Origin: Bradyrhizobium sp.
GTDB taxonomy: Bacteria; Pseudomonadota; Alphaproteobacteria; Rhizobiales; Xanthobacteraceae
DNA: 64,000 bases
Assembly: GCF_004799405.1 (NCBI RefSeq)
Contig: NZ_SSMW01000080.1
Location: 62,001 to 126,000, forward strand
Direction: 5' to 3'
A model generated the notes under the pieces. It ran no database searches. It was not told the DNA's origin and was given only the letters and a program-made list of their open reading frames with translations. The stretch's first letter is position 1. Each line of letters begins with the position of its first letter. This document shows positions 32,448 to 42,965 of this stretch, in pieces. The translations under genes were made by a program, and so were the position numbers.

Positions 32448-34136
32448 ATGGCCGGTGAAGATCGCGTCCTCGCCAGCGGCGCCAAGCATATCGACTTTCA
32501 GACCGAACCGTCGCGCTACAAGCACTGGAAGCTTGATGTCGCAGGCGAGGTGGCGACGCTCACCATGGATGTCGACGAGAATGGCGGGCTGTTCGAAGGC
32601 TATCAGCTCAAGCTGAATTCCTACGATCTCGGCGTCGACATTGAACTGGCCGACGCGGTGCAGCGGCTGCGCTTCGAGCATCCCGGGGTGAAGGTGGTGC
32701 TGCTGCGCTCGGCCAAGAACCGGGTGTTCTGCGCCGGCGCCAATATCCGGATGCTGGCGGGGGCGACCCACGCGCATAAAGTGAACTTCTGCAAGTTCAC
32801 CAACGAGACCCGCAACGGTCTCGAAGACTCCAGTGAAAATTCCGGCCAGCGCTTCGTCACGGTGATCAACGGCACCGCGGCCGGTGGCGGCTATGAACTG
32901 GCGCTGGCGACCGATCACATCATCCTTGCCGATGATGGCGCGGCGGCGGTGGCGCTGCCGGAAGTGCCGCTGCTCGCGGTGCTGCCGGGCACTGGCGGGC
33001 TGACGCGCGTCGTCGACAAGCGCAAGGTGCGGCGCGATCACGCCGATTATTTCTGCACCATCGAGGAAGGCATCAAGGGCAAGCGCGCGGTGCAGTGGCG
33101 GCTTGTCGACGAGATCGTGCCGAACAGCAAGCTGGAAGCCAGGGTCGCCGAGCGCACGCGCGAATTCGCCGCCGCCTCGAAGCGCAACGGCGCCGGGAAG
33201 GGCATCGAGCTCAAGCCGCTGACGCGCAGCATTGACGACAATGGCATCCGCTACGGCCTGGTCAGCGTCGATATCAATCGCGCCGAGCGCATCGCCACCA
33301 TTTCGATCGCGGCGCCCGACTCCGGCCCGCCTGCCGACACCGACGGCATGGTGGCGCAGGGCGCATCGTTCTGGCCGCTGCAGGTCGCACGCGAACTCGA
33401 CGACGCCATCCTGCATTTGCGCATCAACGAGCTCGAGACCGCGATGCTGGTGTTCAAGTCGCATGGCGAGAGCGCCAATGTCCTGGCTCACGACGCATTT
33501 CTGGAAGCCCACAAGGCGAACTGGCTGGTCAATGAAATCAGGCAGTACTGGAAGCGGGTGCTCAAGCGCATCGACGTCACCTCGCGCACCCTGGTGACGC
33601 TGGTCGAGCCCGGCTCGTGCTTTGTCGGCACCCTGGCCGAACTGGTGTTCGCGGCCGACCGCTCCTACATGCTGATCGGCTCGCGGCAGGGCGACAATCG
33701 CGCACCGCCGGCGATTGCGCTGAGTGCCATGAATTTCGGCCCCTATCCGATGAGCCACGGCCTGACGCGGCTGCAATCGCGTTTCCAGGCCGACCCGTCC
33801 GACGTCGAGGCGGCACAATCGAAAATCGGCGAGGCGCTGGATGGGGAGCAGGCCGAGCGGCTCGGCCTCGTCACCTTTGCGCTCGACGACATCGACTGGG
33901 ATGACGAGGTCAGGGTGTTTGTCGAGGAACGCACCTCGTTCTCGCCCGACAGCCTCACCGGCATGGAAGCCAACCTGCGCTTTGTCGGGCCCGAAACCAT
34001 GGAATCGAAAATCTTCTCGCGGCTGACGGCGTGGCAGAACTGGATCTTCCAGCGCCCCAACGCGGTCGGCGAACACGGTGCGTTGCGCCGCTACGGCAGC
34101 GGACAGAAGCCAGAGTTCGATATGACGCGGGTTTAG
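32448..34136 (+). CDS. boxC: 2,3-epoxybenzoyl-CoA dihydrolase (benzoyl-CoA-dihydrodiol lyase)
   Basis: ATG 32448 (MAGEDRVLA) is preferred to GTG 32439; 562 residues. The crotonase-like protein has two tandem enoyl-CoA-hydratase-type modules: FCAGANIRMLAG and GGGYELALATDHIILAD in the first, SCFVGTLAELVFAADRSYML in the second. Motifs and length match BoxC, which opens the epoxide ring with two waters, releasing formate and 3,4-dehydroadipyl-CoA semialdehyde. Followed 66 bp later by boxB. A possible BoxR site lies 90 bp upstream. Confidence 0.93.
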   Translation: MAGEDRVLASGAKHIDFQTEPSRYKHWKLDVAGEVATLTMDVDENGGLFEGYQLKLNSYDLGVDIELADAVQRLRFEHPGVKVVLLRSAKNRVFCAGANIRMLAGATHAHKVNFCKFTNETRNGLEDSSENSGQRFVTVINGTAAGGGYELALATDHIILADDGAAAVALPEVPLLAVLPGTGGLTRVVDKRKVRRDHADYFCTIEEGIKGKRAVQWRLVDEIVPNSKLEARVAERTREFAAASKRNGAGKGIELKPLTRSIDDNGIRYGLVSVDINRAERIATISIAAPDSGPPADTDGMVAQGASFWPLQVARELDDAILHLRINELETAMLVFKSHGESANVLAHDAFLEAHKANWLVNEIRQYWKRVLKRIDVTSRTLVTLVEPGSCFVGTLAELVFAADRSYMLIGSRQGDNRAPPAIALSAMNFGPYPMSHGLTRLQSRFQADPSDVEAAQSKIGEALDGEQAERLGLVTFALDDIDWDDEVRVFVEERTSFSPDSLTGMEANLRFVGPETMESKIFSRLTAWQNWIFQRPNAVGEHGALRRYGSGQKPEFDMTRV

Positions 34137-34149
34137 TAGGTTTGCTGCG

Positions 34150-34183
34150 TCATGGCCGGGCTTGTCCCGGGCATGACGGGAAA
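34150..34183. repeat. Short dispersed repeat between boxC and boxB
   Basis: CATGGCCGGGCTTGTCCCGG followed by GCATGACG; a near copy (CATGGCGGACTTGTCCCGGG, then CATGACG) is at 24839-24864. Such CATG...TGTCCCGG...CATGACG pieces are scattered in Bradyrhizobium-type genomes. The boxB ribosome site follows it. Confidence 0.55.
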
Positions 34184-34202
34184 TGTGTCCAAGGAGCACG
34201 CC

Positions 34203-35648
<1,446 letters not shown>

Positions 35649-35654
35649 TCTGCT

Positions 35655-35790
35655 TACCTCGCCCCGCCTGCGGGGAGAGGTCGAAATTCGCGTAGCGAAT
35701 TGCGGGTGAGGGGGACCCTCCGCGAGTCCACCTGTTGAGACAGCCCCTCTCCCCACCCTCTCCCCGCAAGAGCGGGGCGAGGGAGCCTTC
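35655..35790. repeat. Composite palindromic repeat after boxB
   Basis: CTCGCCCCGCCTGCGGGGAG at the left, AATTCGCGTAGCGAATT in the middle and CCCCTCTCCCCACCCTCTCC with CCGCAAGAGCGGGGCGAG at the right. It sits between the convergent boxB and SDR genes, so it may terminate both. Confidence 0.65.
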
Positions 35791-35804
35791 TTTCACGGGC
35801 GCCG

Positions 35805-36605
35805 CTACCCCGCGATCTCCAATCCGGCATTGGCGTAGACCACGCCGCCATCGACGGCGATGGTGGCGCCGACCACATAGTCGCCGGCCCGCGACGCCAG
35901 ATAGATCGCGACGCCGGCCATGTCTTCATCGGTGCCGACGCGCCGGGAAGGCACCCGCTGCGCCACTTCGTCGGCGTGATCGCGGGCGGCGCGATTCATG
36001 TCGGATCTGAACGCGCCGGGTGCGATCGCCGTGACGTTGATACGCTCCTTGATCAATTTGGTTGCCATCCGCCGAGTCAGGTGAATCAGCCCCGCTTTAC
36101 TGGCGGCGTAAGAATAGGTCTCTCCCGGATTGACGAAGATACCATCCACCGACGCAATGTTGATGACCTTGGCGGGTTTCTCGGCGGTCGCGGAGGCACG
36201 AAGCGGCGCCGCCAGCGCCTTGGTCAGAAAGAACGGCGTCTTGAGATTGAGGTTCATCACCTTGTCCCAGCCGCTCTCGGGAAATTCGTCGAACTCGGCA
36301 CCCCATGCGGCGCCGGCATTGTTGACGAGAATATCGAGCTTCGGCTCGCGCTTCTTGATTTCTGCCGCCAGCATCTCGATGCCGGCCATGGTGGAGATAT
36401 CGATCGGCAGCGCGATGCACTCACCGCCATATTCAGCCGTAAGCTCCTTGGCGGTCGCCTCGCACGGTCCCGCCTTGCGCGCGGTGATATAGACCTTCGC
36501 CGCGCCTTGGGCGAGAAATCCGCTTGCGATCATCTTGCCTATTCCGCGCGATCCTCCGGTCACCAGTGCGACGCGGCCCTTGAGCGAAAAAAGATCCTTG
36601 AACAT
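35805..36605 (-). CDS. Short-chain dehydrogenase/reductase
   Basis: 266 residues of the classical SDR family: cofactor motif VALVTGGSRGIGKMIA (about 13-28), LVNNAGAAWGA, catalytic Ser in INIASVDG, YSYAASK with Tyr and Lys, and a C-terminal GATIAVDGGVVYANAG. The R after GGSRG and the lack of an acidic residue after strand 2 (YITARKAG) suggest NADP preference. Convergent with boxB and so probably unrelated in regulation. Substrate unknown. Confidence 0.9.
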   Translation of the reverse strand: MFKDLFSLKGRVALVTGGSRGIGKMIASGFLAQGAAKVYITARKAGPCEATAKELTAEYGGECIALPIDISTMAGIEMLAAEIKKREPKLDILVNNAGAAWGAEFDEFPESGWDKVMNLNLKTPFFLTKALAAPLRASATAEKPAKVINIASVDGIFVNPGETYSYAASKAGLIHLTRRMATKLIKERINVTAIAPGAFRSDMNRAARDHADEVAQRVPSRRVGTDEDMAGVAIYLASRAGDYVVGATIAVDGGVVYANAGLEIAG

Positions 36606-36704
36606 GCGTGCCCTCCGTTGATTTTGTCAGCGGTTTTGAGCGCGGGCAGCGAGCGAGTCAAGGAAAGCGGTACTTCCCTTCTCGCTCAAGGGGGCGTCAG
36701 ATGA

Positions 36705-37763
36705 TCACGCCGCATCGATCCGGCGGAAACCGTTCCACATCGCGGTGGCGGCGCCGGAGGTCAGGACCGGCAGGATGCGGGTGTCCTGATAGTTGCCGTT
36801 GAGCGAGACCCGCGGCAGCGCGGTCAAATGTCCGGCGCTTTCGGCAAAGATCATGCCCGGCCGCGTCGTTACCGCGGTCTTGAATCCGGCGGTATTGGCC
36901 AGCGCGAATTCGCGGGCGCCGGCGGCGATCCTGTCGCCATAGGGATAAGCGAGATGGATCGCGGGGCGCTGCAGCGCGCCTTCGATGCGCTCGCGGCTGA
37001 CGACCATCTCCCGGGACGCAATCTCCTCGGTCTGCTGGGCGAGATTGCGGTGGGTGATGGAATGCGCGCCGAAACTGATCAGGGGATCGTTGGCGAACGA
37101 CTTCAACTCGTCCCAGGACATGCAGAGCTCGCGGCAGATCGCGGTTTCGTCGACGCCGTAACGCGCGCACAGGGCGGCGATTTCGCGCTGCATATTATGG
37201 TCGCCCGGCAATCGGCGCAGCCAGTCGTGCAGACGATCGAACGCGGCCTGCTTGGCCGCCGGGGTGGAAGTATCGAGGCGGACCGCCGCGCCGCCGATCC
37301 CGGTTTCGATCGAGGAGGTCCCGGCGATCGCCATCTCCAGCGCGATCCACCACAGCCGGCCGGTGCCCTCCGCGAAATCGCTCGCCACATACACGGTAAA
37401 GGGCGCCTTGAACTCCCGCATGATGGGTAGCGCGAAATCGCGGTTGTCGCGATAACCGTCGTCGAGCGTGAAACAGGCAAAACGCCGCGAAAAGTTACGC
37501 TCGAGCAGCCGCTGATGCACCTCGTCCATGCTGACGATGTCGATATCCTGGGCCCGAAGGTGCGCCAGCATCGCGCGCAGGAATTCGGGCGTGACTTCAA
37601 GGTGGTGATTGGGCTGGAACTCGGCATCACGGGCCGGGCGAACGTGGTGCAGCATGAAAATGGCGCCGACACCGGCAAAGATCGGCCGCAGCAGATAATG
37701 CGCGCCGGTAAAGTAAAGCGCTCCCAGTCCGGCGCGGATGACGTTGTTGCGGAATTGCTTCAT
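36705..37763 (-). CDS. Polysaccharide deacetylase family protein
   Basis: ATG 37763 (MKQFRNNVIRAG) is chosen; the longer frame upstream overlaps the divergent OmpA gene. 352 residues. The NodB-homology core shows ACFTLDDGYRDNRDFALPIM with the metal Asp pair, the SFGAHSITHRNLA motif with the two His and a later AYPYGD. A 120-residue insert separates them. It removes acetyl groups from a carbohydrate polymer, probably a surface glycan. No signal peptide is obvious, although residues 8-35 are fairly hydrophobic. Confidence 0.88.
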   Translation of the reverse strand: MKQFRNNVIRAGLGALYFTGAHYLLRPIFAGVGAIFMLHHVRPARDAEFQPNHHLEVTPEFLRAMLAHLRAQDIDIVSMDEVHQRLLERNFSRRFACFTLDDGYRDNRDFALPIMREFKAPFTVYVASDFAEGTGRLWWIALEMAIAGTSSIETGIGGAAVRLDTSTPAAKQAAFDRLHDWLRRLPGDHNMQREIAALCARYGVDETAICRELCMSWDELKSFANDPLISFGAHSITHRNLAQQTEEIASREMVVSRERIEGALQRPAIHLAYPYGDRIAAGAREFALANTAGFKTAVTTRPGMIFAESAGHLTALPRVSLNGNYQDTRILPVLTSGAATAMWNGFRRIDAA

Positions 37764-37928
37764 CGAGAGGGCAGGCCGGTTGGGATGCGATTCTGAAACT
37801 AGCGGGGAACCGCTGAAGAAACGGTTAGTCCGAGGGCTGTCCGCTCGACGGACCACCCCTGTTATTTCCAGTTTGACAGCCTCGCAAGGGTTTGTTTTCT
37901 CTCGTTCCCGGACCCCGCAGGACGTCGA

Positions 37929-39320
37929 ATGCACGGACTTTTCAGTTGGAGCAGCAAATGGTGGCCGGGTGTTGTTCCGCTGGTCGTTCTTTGGATTGTC
38001 GCGGCCTGGACCAATACGGCGCCTGTTGAAGCCGATCTGGCGGCGCGAAGCACCGCCGCGTTGAAGGATACCGTGCTCGACAAAAGTAGAATCGCGGCTG
38101 CCGGCCGCGATGTCACGTTTGCGGCGGATGCTTTCTCGGAAGACGGCCGCCGCAGTGCGGTGGCCGCGGTGAAAGCTGTTCCAGGGGTGCGGCTGGTCAA
38201 CGACGAAACCCGCCTTGTCCCGGAAGCCAAGCCGTTCGTCTGGTCGGCCGAGCGCGACGTCGTCCGGGTTACGCTGGGCGGCAGTTCGCCGCTGCCGGCA
38301 ACCAAAGGCAAGCTGGTTGAGGCCGCCCATGCGAGTCTCGGCGGCGTCGAGGTGGCCGATCAGATGAATCTGTCGCGGGGCGCGCCGCCGCGGTTCGACA
38401 ATGCCGCGTTGCTGCTGATCGATCAGATCGGAAAATTGAAAGACGGCAAGATCGTGATTTCGGACACCAATGTCAGCCTTTCCGGCATGGCGCGCGATCT
38501 GGGCGGCCGGGAAGCGATCGCCGCCGCGCTGAAGAATCTGCCGGAGGGGTTTTCGGTCGCCGCCAACGACATCAAGGCGCCGCCCTACATCTTCCAGGCC
38601 TACAAGGATCCGGTCGCCGTGACGCTGACGCTGACCGGCTATGTGCCGGACAACAGCGTCCATGCCGCTACAGCGGCGGCGGGACGCAAGTTCTTCGGCG
38701 AGAAGGTAGTCGACAATCTCAAGGCCAGCGTCGGCGCGCCGTCCGGTTTCGCCAACGCCGTGGCGCCGGCACTGGGTGCGCTGTCGCGGTTATCGACCGG
38801 TACGCTGGTGGTGTCCGACCGTGAGGTGAAGCTTTCGGGCGACGCCTTCTACGACTCGGCGGCGGTTCAGATCCGCAGCGGCCTCGGCAAGGATTTCCCG
38901 AAAGACTGGCAATTCAAGGCCGACGTATCGGTGAAGCCCGCGGCGGCGCCGGTGGATGCCACCGTGTGTCAGCAGTTGTTTTCGGATTTGCTCGCCAGGG
39001 GAAAAATCCAGTTCGAATCCGGACGCGCCACCATCGATCCGGATTCGGCCGGGCTGCTCGACCGCCTGATCGAAACGGCGATGCGCTGTCCGACCGCCAA
39101 CATCGAGATCGCGGGACACACCGACGCCGATGGCGAGGCTAGTTTCAACCAGACGTTGTCCGAAAAGCGCGCCCAGGCGGTAACGGACTATCTGGTCAAG
39201 GCCGGACTACCCGCCAATCGCTTCACGCCGATAGGCTATGGCAGCACCCAGCCGGTGGCATCAAACGATACCGACGAAGGCAAAGCGCAGAACCGCCGCA
39301 TCGATTTCGTGGTGAGGTAA
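37929..39320 (+). CDS. OmpA-family protein with N-terminal membrane anchor and BON-like repeats
   Basis: 463 residues: a membrane helix at about 12-28 (WPGVVPLVVLWIVAAWTNT), three BON-type modules (e.g. ALKDTVLDKSRIAAAGRDVT and EAAHASLGGV) over about 40-340, and a C-terminal OmpA domain (IQFESGRATIDPDSAGLLDR, NIEIAGHTDADGEASFNQTL, PANRFTPIGYGST) that should bind peptidoglycan. It is probably inner-membrane anchored and spans the periplasm. A small membrane protein gene begins 6 bp later. Confidence 0.85.
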   Translation: MHGLFSWSSKWWPGVVPLVVLWIVAAWTNTAPVEADLAARSTAALKDTVLDKSRIAAAGRDVTFAADAFSEDGRRSAVAAVKAVPGVRLVNDETRLVPEAKPFVWSAERDVVRVTLGGSSPLPATKGKLVEAAHASLGGVEVADQMNLSRGAPPRFDNAALLLIDQIGKLKDGKIVISDTNVSLSGMARDLGGREAIAAALKNLPEGFSVAANDIKAPPYIFQAYKDPVAVTLTLTGYVPDNSVHAATAAAGRKFFGEKVVDNLKASVGAPSGFANAVAPALGALSRLSTGTLVVSDREVKLSGDAFYDSAAVQIRSGLGKDFPKDWQFKADVSVKPAAAPVDATVCQQLFSDLLARGKIQFESGRATIDPDSAGLLDRLIETAMRCPTANIEIAGHTDADGEASFNQTLSEKRAQAVTDYLVKAGLPANRFTPIGYGSTQPVASNDTDEGKAQNRRIDFVVR

Positions 39321-39325
39321 CGGCG

Positions 39326-39622
39326 ATGGCATATCTGGCGACATTTCATTGGGGCTGGCTGCTGGCATCGCTGTTGCTGGGTCTGGCGATGGGCTGGATC
39401 GCGGTGGTTCACCGCGGCCCGGGCGTCTCGAAGCCGACATCGCGCTGGCTCGCGGGACTGGCGGCGGCACTGGTCGCGGTGGCGCTCGCGCGCGTGATCC
39501 CGGGCCGTCCCGGTTACTGGCTGGATCTCGGCCTCATCCTGTTCGTGTTCTATCTGGCGGGCTGCGCGGTCGGATCGTGGCTGCGCGACCGGGTGGTTTC
39601 GCGCAGCGCGCCGCTGGCTTGA
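39326..39622 (+). CDS. Small membrane protein downstream of the OmpA-family gene
   Basis: 98 residues with three hydrophobic helices: YLATFHWGWLLASLLLGLAM, SRWLAGLAAALVAVALARVI and LDLGLILFVFYLAGCAVGSW. It lies 6 bp after the OmpA/BON gene and probably works with it in the inner membrane. I do not recognise a named family. Confidence 0.7.
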   Translation: MAYLATFHWGWLLASLLLGLAMGWIAVVHRGPGVSKPTSRWLAGLAAALVAVALARVIPGRPGYWLDLGLILFVFYLAGCAVGSWLRDRVVSRSAPLA

Positions 39623-39659
39623 ACCCCCGCCGTTCGTTGTCACTCGAGGTGAGGCATCC

Positions 39660-40175
39660 ATGACCCCCACGGCCCACTATCGGATGTTCGGTCACTACAA
39701 TGCGTGGGCCAACAAGCGGCTTTACGACGCAGCCGCGCAGCTAACGCCCGAACAATATCGCGCCGATCGCGGCGCCTTCTTCAAATCGGTCCACGGCACC
39801 CTCAATCACCTTCTGGTAACCGATCGGATCTGGATGCAGCGCTTTACCGGCGAGGGCGACGCGCCGAACCGGCTGGATGCGATCCTGTTCGAGACTTTCG
39901 AGACCTTGCGCGCCGCGCGCGAAGCGGAAGACCGGCGGATCGTCGATTATGTCGACCGGCTCGATGACGCGCGGATCGCCGGAACGATCAAATACCGCCG
40001 CGTCTCGTCATCGGAACAATTCGAGCAGCAACTGGCCCCGGCGCTGGCGCACTGGTTCAACCACCAGACCCATCATCGCGGTCATGTCCATGCCATGCTG
40101 ACCGGGCTGGTCGGCCAAGCGCCGGAACTCGATTTATTGTATTTTCAGCGGTTGTCGGCAAAATCCGCCGCCTGA
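39660..40175 (+). CDS. DinB-family protein
   Basis: 171 residues of the DinB/YfiT four-helix fold: MFGHYNAWANKRLYDAAAQL, HGTLNHLLVTDRIWMQRF and HWFNHQTHHRGHVHAML. Metal-binding His residues are in GTLNHLL and in FNHQTHHRGH, as expected. Such proteins are often metal-dependent transferases with thiol cofactors, but the substrate here is unknown. It starts 37 bp after the small membrane protein gene. Confidence 0.87.
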   Translation: MTPTAHYRMFGHYNAWANKRLYDAAAQLTPEQYRADRGAFFKSVHGTLNHLLVTDRIWMQRFTGEGDAPNRLDAILFETFETLRAAREAEDRRIVDYVDRLDDARIAGTIKYRRVSSSEQFEQQLAPALAHWFNHQTHHRGHVHAMLTGLVGQAPELDLLYFQRLSAKSAA

Positions 40176-40438
40176 ATTCATGAAAGCTTCGCCTGTCATG
40201 CGCAGGGTTCCGGCCGGGGGATTGGGCGGTCGGAGCGAATGCAGCAAAACCGAGCATTCCGGCGCCGCCAATACCTCCTAATATGTTGAAGGAGTTTTAT
40301 TTTATTCACATCAAGCGAATTCCACTCCGGCTCAAAACACGCTACGACAGGGGTCAGGGAGCAGGCGTGGCGCTGGCGAGGTTCACTTGCAAGGTTCACC
40401 TGGCAGTTACCGCGGCGGGATCGCAATTCGAGGTCTAG

Positions 40439-41494
40439 ATGCTGGAAGCAATACGCAGGGCGGTCTCGTTTCTGCGCCAGAATCAAATCCTGCATAAGCT
40501 GGGTATTGCGGTCAGCGTCACCGTCATCGGGATCGCATGCTACGTGCTTTATCATATGCTGCGGGGCATCGATGTCGACGAAGTCGTCGAGGCCATCAAG
40601 CAGACCGAGCCAAGCGCGATCGCGCTCGCCGGGCTGTTTGTGGCCGCGGGCTATTTCACGCTGACATTCTATGACCTGTTCGCCGTTCGCGCGATCGGCC
40701 GCAAAGATGTCCCCTACCGCGTCAACGCGCTCGCAGCTTTCACCAGTTATTCGATCGGGCACAATGTCGGCGCCAGCGTCTTTACCGGCGGCGCGGTGCG
40801 CTATCGCATCTATTCCGCCTGGGGGCTCAATGCGATCGAAGTCGCCAAGGTCTGCTTCCTGGCAGGCCTGACATTCTGGCTTGGCAATGCCGCGGTACTG
40901 GGACTGGGTATCGCCTATCATCCGGAAGCGGCCAGCGCGATCGATCAGCTTCCGCCCTGGTTCAACCGCCTCGCGGCATTCCTCATCATCCTCGCTTTGG
41001 TGACCTATGTGGTCTGGGTCTGGATGCAGCCGAGGCGGGTTGGCCGCGGCCCCTGGACCGTGATGCTGCCGGGCGGTCCGCTGACGCTGCTGCAGATCGT
41101 GATCGGAATTGTCGATCTCGGCTTTTGCGCGCTGGCGATGTATGTGCTGGTGCCGGACGAGCCCAATCTCGGCTTTGTCGTGGTCGCGATTATTTTCGTG
41201 TCGGCGACCCTGCTGGGCTTCGCCAGCCATTCCCCCGGCGGGCTCGGCGTGTTCGACGCCGCCATGCTGGTCGGGCTGTGGCAGATGGACCGGGAAGACC
41301 TGCTGGCGGGGATGTTGCTGTTTCGCGTCCTCTATTATATTGCGCCTTTCGTCATATCTGTAATCTTGCTGACGTTTCGGGAAGTTATCCTCGGCACCCG
41401 GTTGAAACGACTGCGTCAGGCGAGTGCAGCCCACGACGTTGAGCCGAAGCGTGAAGCCGCTTATGCGCGCAAGCGCAGGGACACCGGCGCCTGA
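40439..41494 (+). CDS. YbhN/UPF0104-type membrane protein (LPG-synthase TM-like)
   Basis: 351 residues with about seven to eight membrane helices. The family's stretch of Gly and polar residues is seen in AAFTSYSIGHNVGASVFTGG and YRIYSAWGLNAIEVAK, and in FASHSPGGLGVFDAAMLVGL. This is the flippase-like membrane domain of lysylphosphatidylglycerol synthases, here without the synthase domain. It immediately precedes phoR (33 bp), a placement that suggests co-transcription with the phosphate regulon, but no direct link is evident. Confidence 0.8.
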   Translation: MLEAIRRAVSFLRQNQILHKLGIAVSVTVIGIACYVLYHMLRGIDVDEVVEAIKQTEPSAIALAGLFVAAGYFTLTFYDLFAVRAIGRKDVPYRVNALAAFTSYSIGHNVGASVFTGGAVRYRIYSAWGLNAIEVAKVCFLAGLTFWLGNAAVLGLGIAYHPEAASAIDQLPPWFNRLAAFLIILALVTYVVWVWMQPRRVGRGPWTVMLPGGPLTLLQIVIGIVDLGFCALAMYVLVPDEPNLGFVVVAIIFVSATLLGFASHSPGGLGVFDAAMLVGLWQMDREDLLAGMLLFRVLYYIAPFVISVILLTFREVILGTRLKRLRQASAAHDVEPKREAAYARKRRDTGA

Positions 41495-41527
41495 CCTACG
41501 CCAACCGAACGGGAGGAGATGGGCCCA

Positions 41528-42826
41528 ATGGCGATAGACGCTCCTTCTGAATCCTTCTTTTCGCCGTGGCCGGACCGGTTGCGGCATTCGGCCATCATCC
41601 TGCTCACTGCCGGGCTGGCGCTGGCCGTGCTGGTGGTCTTCGGCGAACTCGGGCTGCTGCGCGCCGCCGCGGTCTTTGGCTGCATCGCCGCGGCCGCGCT
41701 GGTGCCATGGCGACTGCACAACGTCATCGTGTCGCGGGACGACATCCGCGGCGTCAACCCGGTGGAGTCGGCGGCGGTCAGCGCCATCGTGTCGGGCATG
41801 CCCGATCCCGCGGTGCTGCTCGATCGCGCCGGCCGCGTCATTCACCTGAATGCGGCCGCGGCGCAACTGGCGCCGGCGCTGCGCAGGAACGAACTCGCGC
41901 AATTCGCGCTGCGTTCGCCCGAAATCATCACGGCGCTGCGCGAAGCCATCGCCACCGCCGAAACCCGGCGCGCCACCTATCTCGACCATGTGCCGGTCGA
42001 TCGCTGGATGGAATTGATCATCACGCCGGTGCCGGTGCCGACTTTGTTCGGCGGTACCGACAAGTGCATGCTGATGACGTTCCACGACCAGACGCCGCTG
42101 CGCCGGGTCGAGGAAATGCGCGCCGATTTCGTCGCCAATGCCAGCCACGAATTGCGCACGCCGCTGGCCGCCTTGTCGGGCTTCATCGACACGCTGCAAG
42201 GGCCGGCCAAGGACGACGCCAAGGCGCGCGAGCGCTTTCTCGGCATCATGCACGCCCAGGCGACGCGGATGGCGCGGCTGATCGACGATCTGCTGTCGCT
42301 GTCGCGGGTCGAACTCTCCGCCCATGTCCGCCCCGATACGTTGGTGGACATCGTCCCGATCATCCGCCAGGTCGTGGATGGGCTGGAGCCGCTGGCGCGC
42401 GAACGCCAGGTCGCAATCGATACCGATCTGCCGGACCCGCCGGTTTTGATCGCGGGCGATCGCGAAGAGCTGCTGCGGCTATTCGAAAACCTGGTCGAGA
42501 ACGCGCTGAAATACGGCGCGTCCGGCGGCAAGGTGATCGTCTCGCTCAGTCAGGCGTTATCGGGCGAAGGCAGTCCGGAAGTTCGCGTCATGGTGCGCGA
42601 TTTCGGCCCCGGGATCGCGCCCGAGCACCTGCCGCGGCTCACCGAGCGGTTCTATCGGGTGGATGTCGGCGACAGCCGCGCCCAGGGCGGTACCGGTTTG
42701 GGTTTATCGCTGGTTAAACATATCGTTAACCGCCATCGCGGCCGGCTCTTGATCGAAAGCGTGCCGAAAAAGGGTGCCACTTTTACCGCCTGTTTTCCCC
42801 AGGCCAGGGCGCCGTCTGGAACTTAA
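41528..42826 (+). CDS. phoR: Phosphate regulon sensor kinase PhoR
   Basis: The start is taken as ATG 41528 (MAIDAPSE): the GGGAGGAG site at 41511-41518 is 9 bp from it but directly abuts the other in-frame ATG at 41519. The 432-residue protein has two membrane helices (about 25-60), a PAS-like segment (SAIVSGMPDPAVLLDRAGRV), an H-box (FVANASHELRTPLAALSGF), N-box (LFENLVENALKYG) and G boxes (DFGPGIAPEHLPRLTERFYR, TGLGLSLVKHI). It phosphorylates PhoB when phosphate is scarce, under control of PstSCAB and PhoU. Confidence 0.9.
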   Translation: MAIDAPSESFFSPWPDRLRHSAIILLTAGLALAVLVVFGELGLLRAAAVFGCIAAAALVPWRLHNVIVSRDDIRGVNPVESAAVSAIVSGMPDPAVLLDRAGRVIHLNAAAAQLAPALRRNELAQFALRSPEIITALREAIATAETRRATYLDHVPVDRWMELIITPVPVPTLFGGTDKCMLMTFHDQTPLRRVEEMRADFVANASHELRTPLAALSGFIDTLQGPAKDDAKARERFLGIMHAQATRMARLIDDLLSLSRVELSAHVRPDTLVDIVPIIRQVVDGLEPLARERQVAIDTDLPDPPVLIAGDREELLRLFENLVENALKYGASGGKVIVSLSQALSGEGSPEVRVMVRDFGPGIAPEHLPRLTERFYRVDVGDSRAQGGTGLGLSLVKHIVNRHRGRLLIESVPKKGATFTACFPQARAPSGT

Positions 42827-42852
42827 AAGCAAGCGATTTCAACCCCTTGGCT

Positions 42853-42870
42853 ATGTCATCCGACTGTCAT
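42853..42870 (+). promoter_or_regulatory. Pho box before pstS
   Basis: ATGTCAT (42853-42859), four bases, CTGTCAT (42864-42870): a direct repeat of the PhoB half-site with 13 of 14 half-site bases conserved. TAAAAG at 42881-42886 lies 10 bp beyond and would be the -10 element of the PhoB-dependent promoter. The pstS ATG follows at 42966. Confidence 0.9.
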
Positions 42871-42965
42871 CAAAGCTTCGTAAAAGCAGCATCGACCGCA
42901 CCTAAACGGGCGGCGTGAGCGCACTCGGGCGTGTTTGGCGCTTCGCTCACAGATGGAGACATCCC

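Noticed and set aside
36705..38663. Long N-terminal extension of the polysaccharide deacetylase frame
   Set aside because: The extension overlaps the divergent OmpA gene antisense; homology begins at MKQFRNN (37763).
40196..42325. 709-codon minus-strand open frame
   Set aside because: Runs antisense to the YbhN-like gene and phoR; Arg/His/Gln/Asp-rich translation typical of the reverse frame of GC-rich genes; no recognisable domain.
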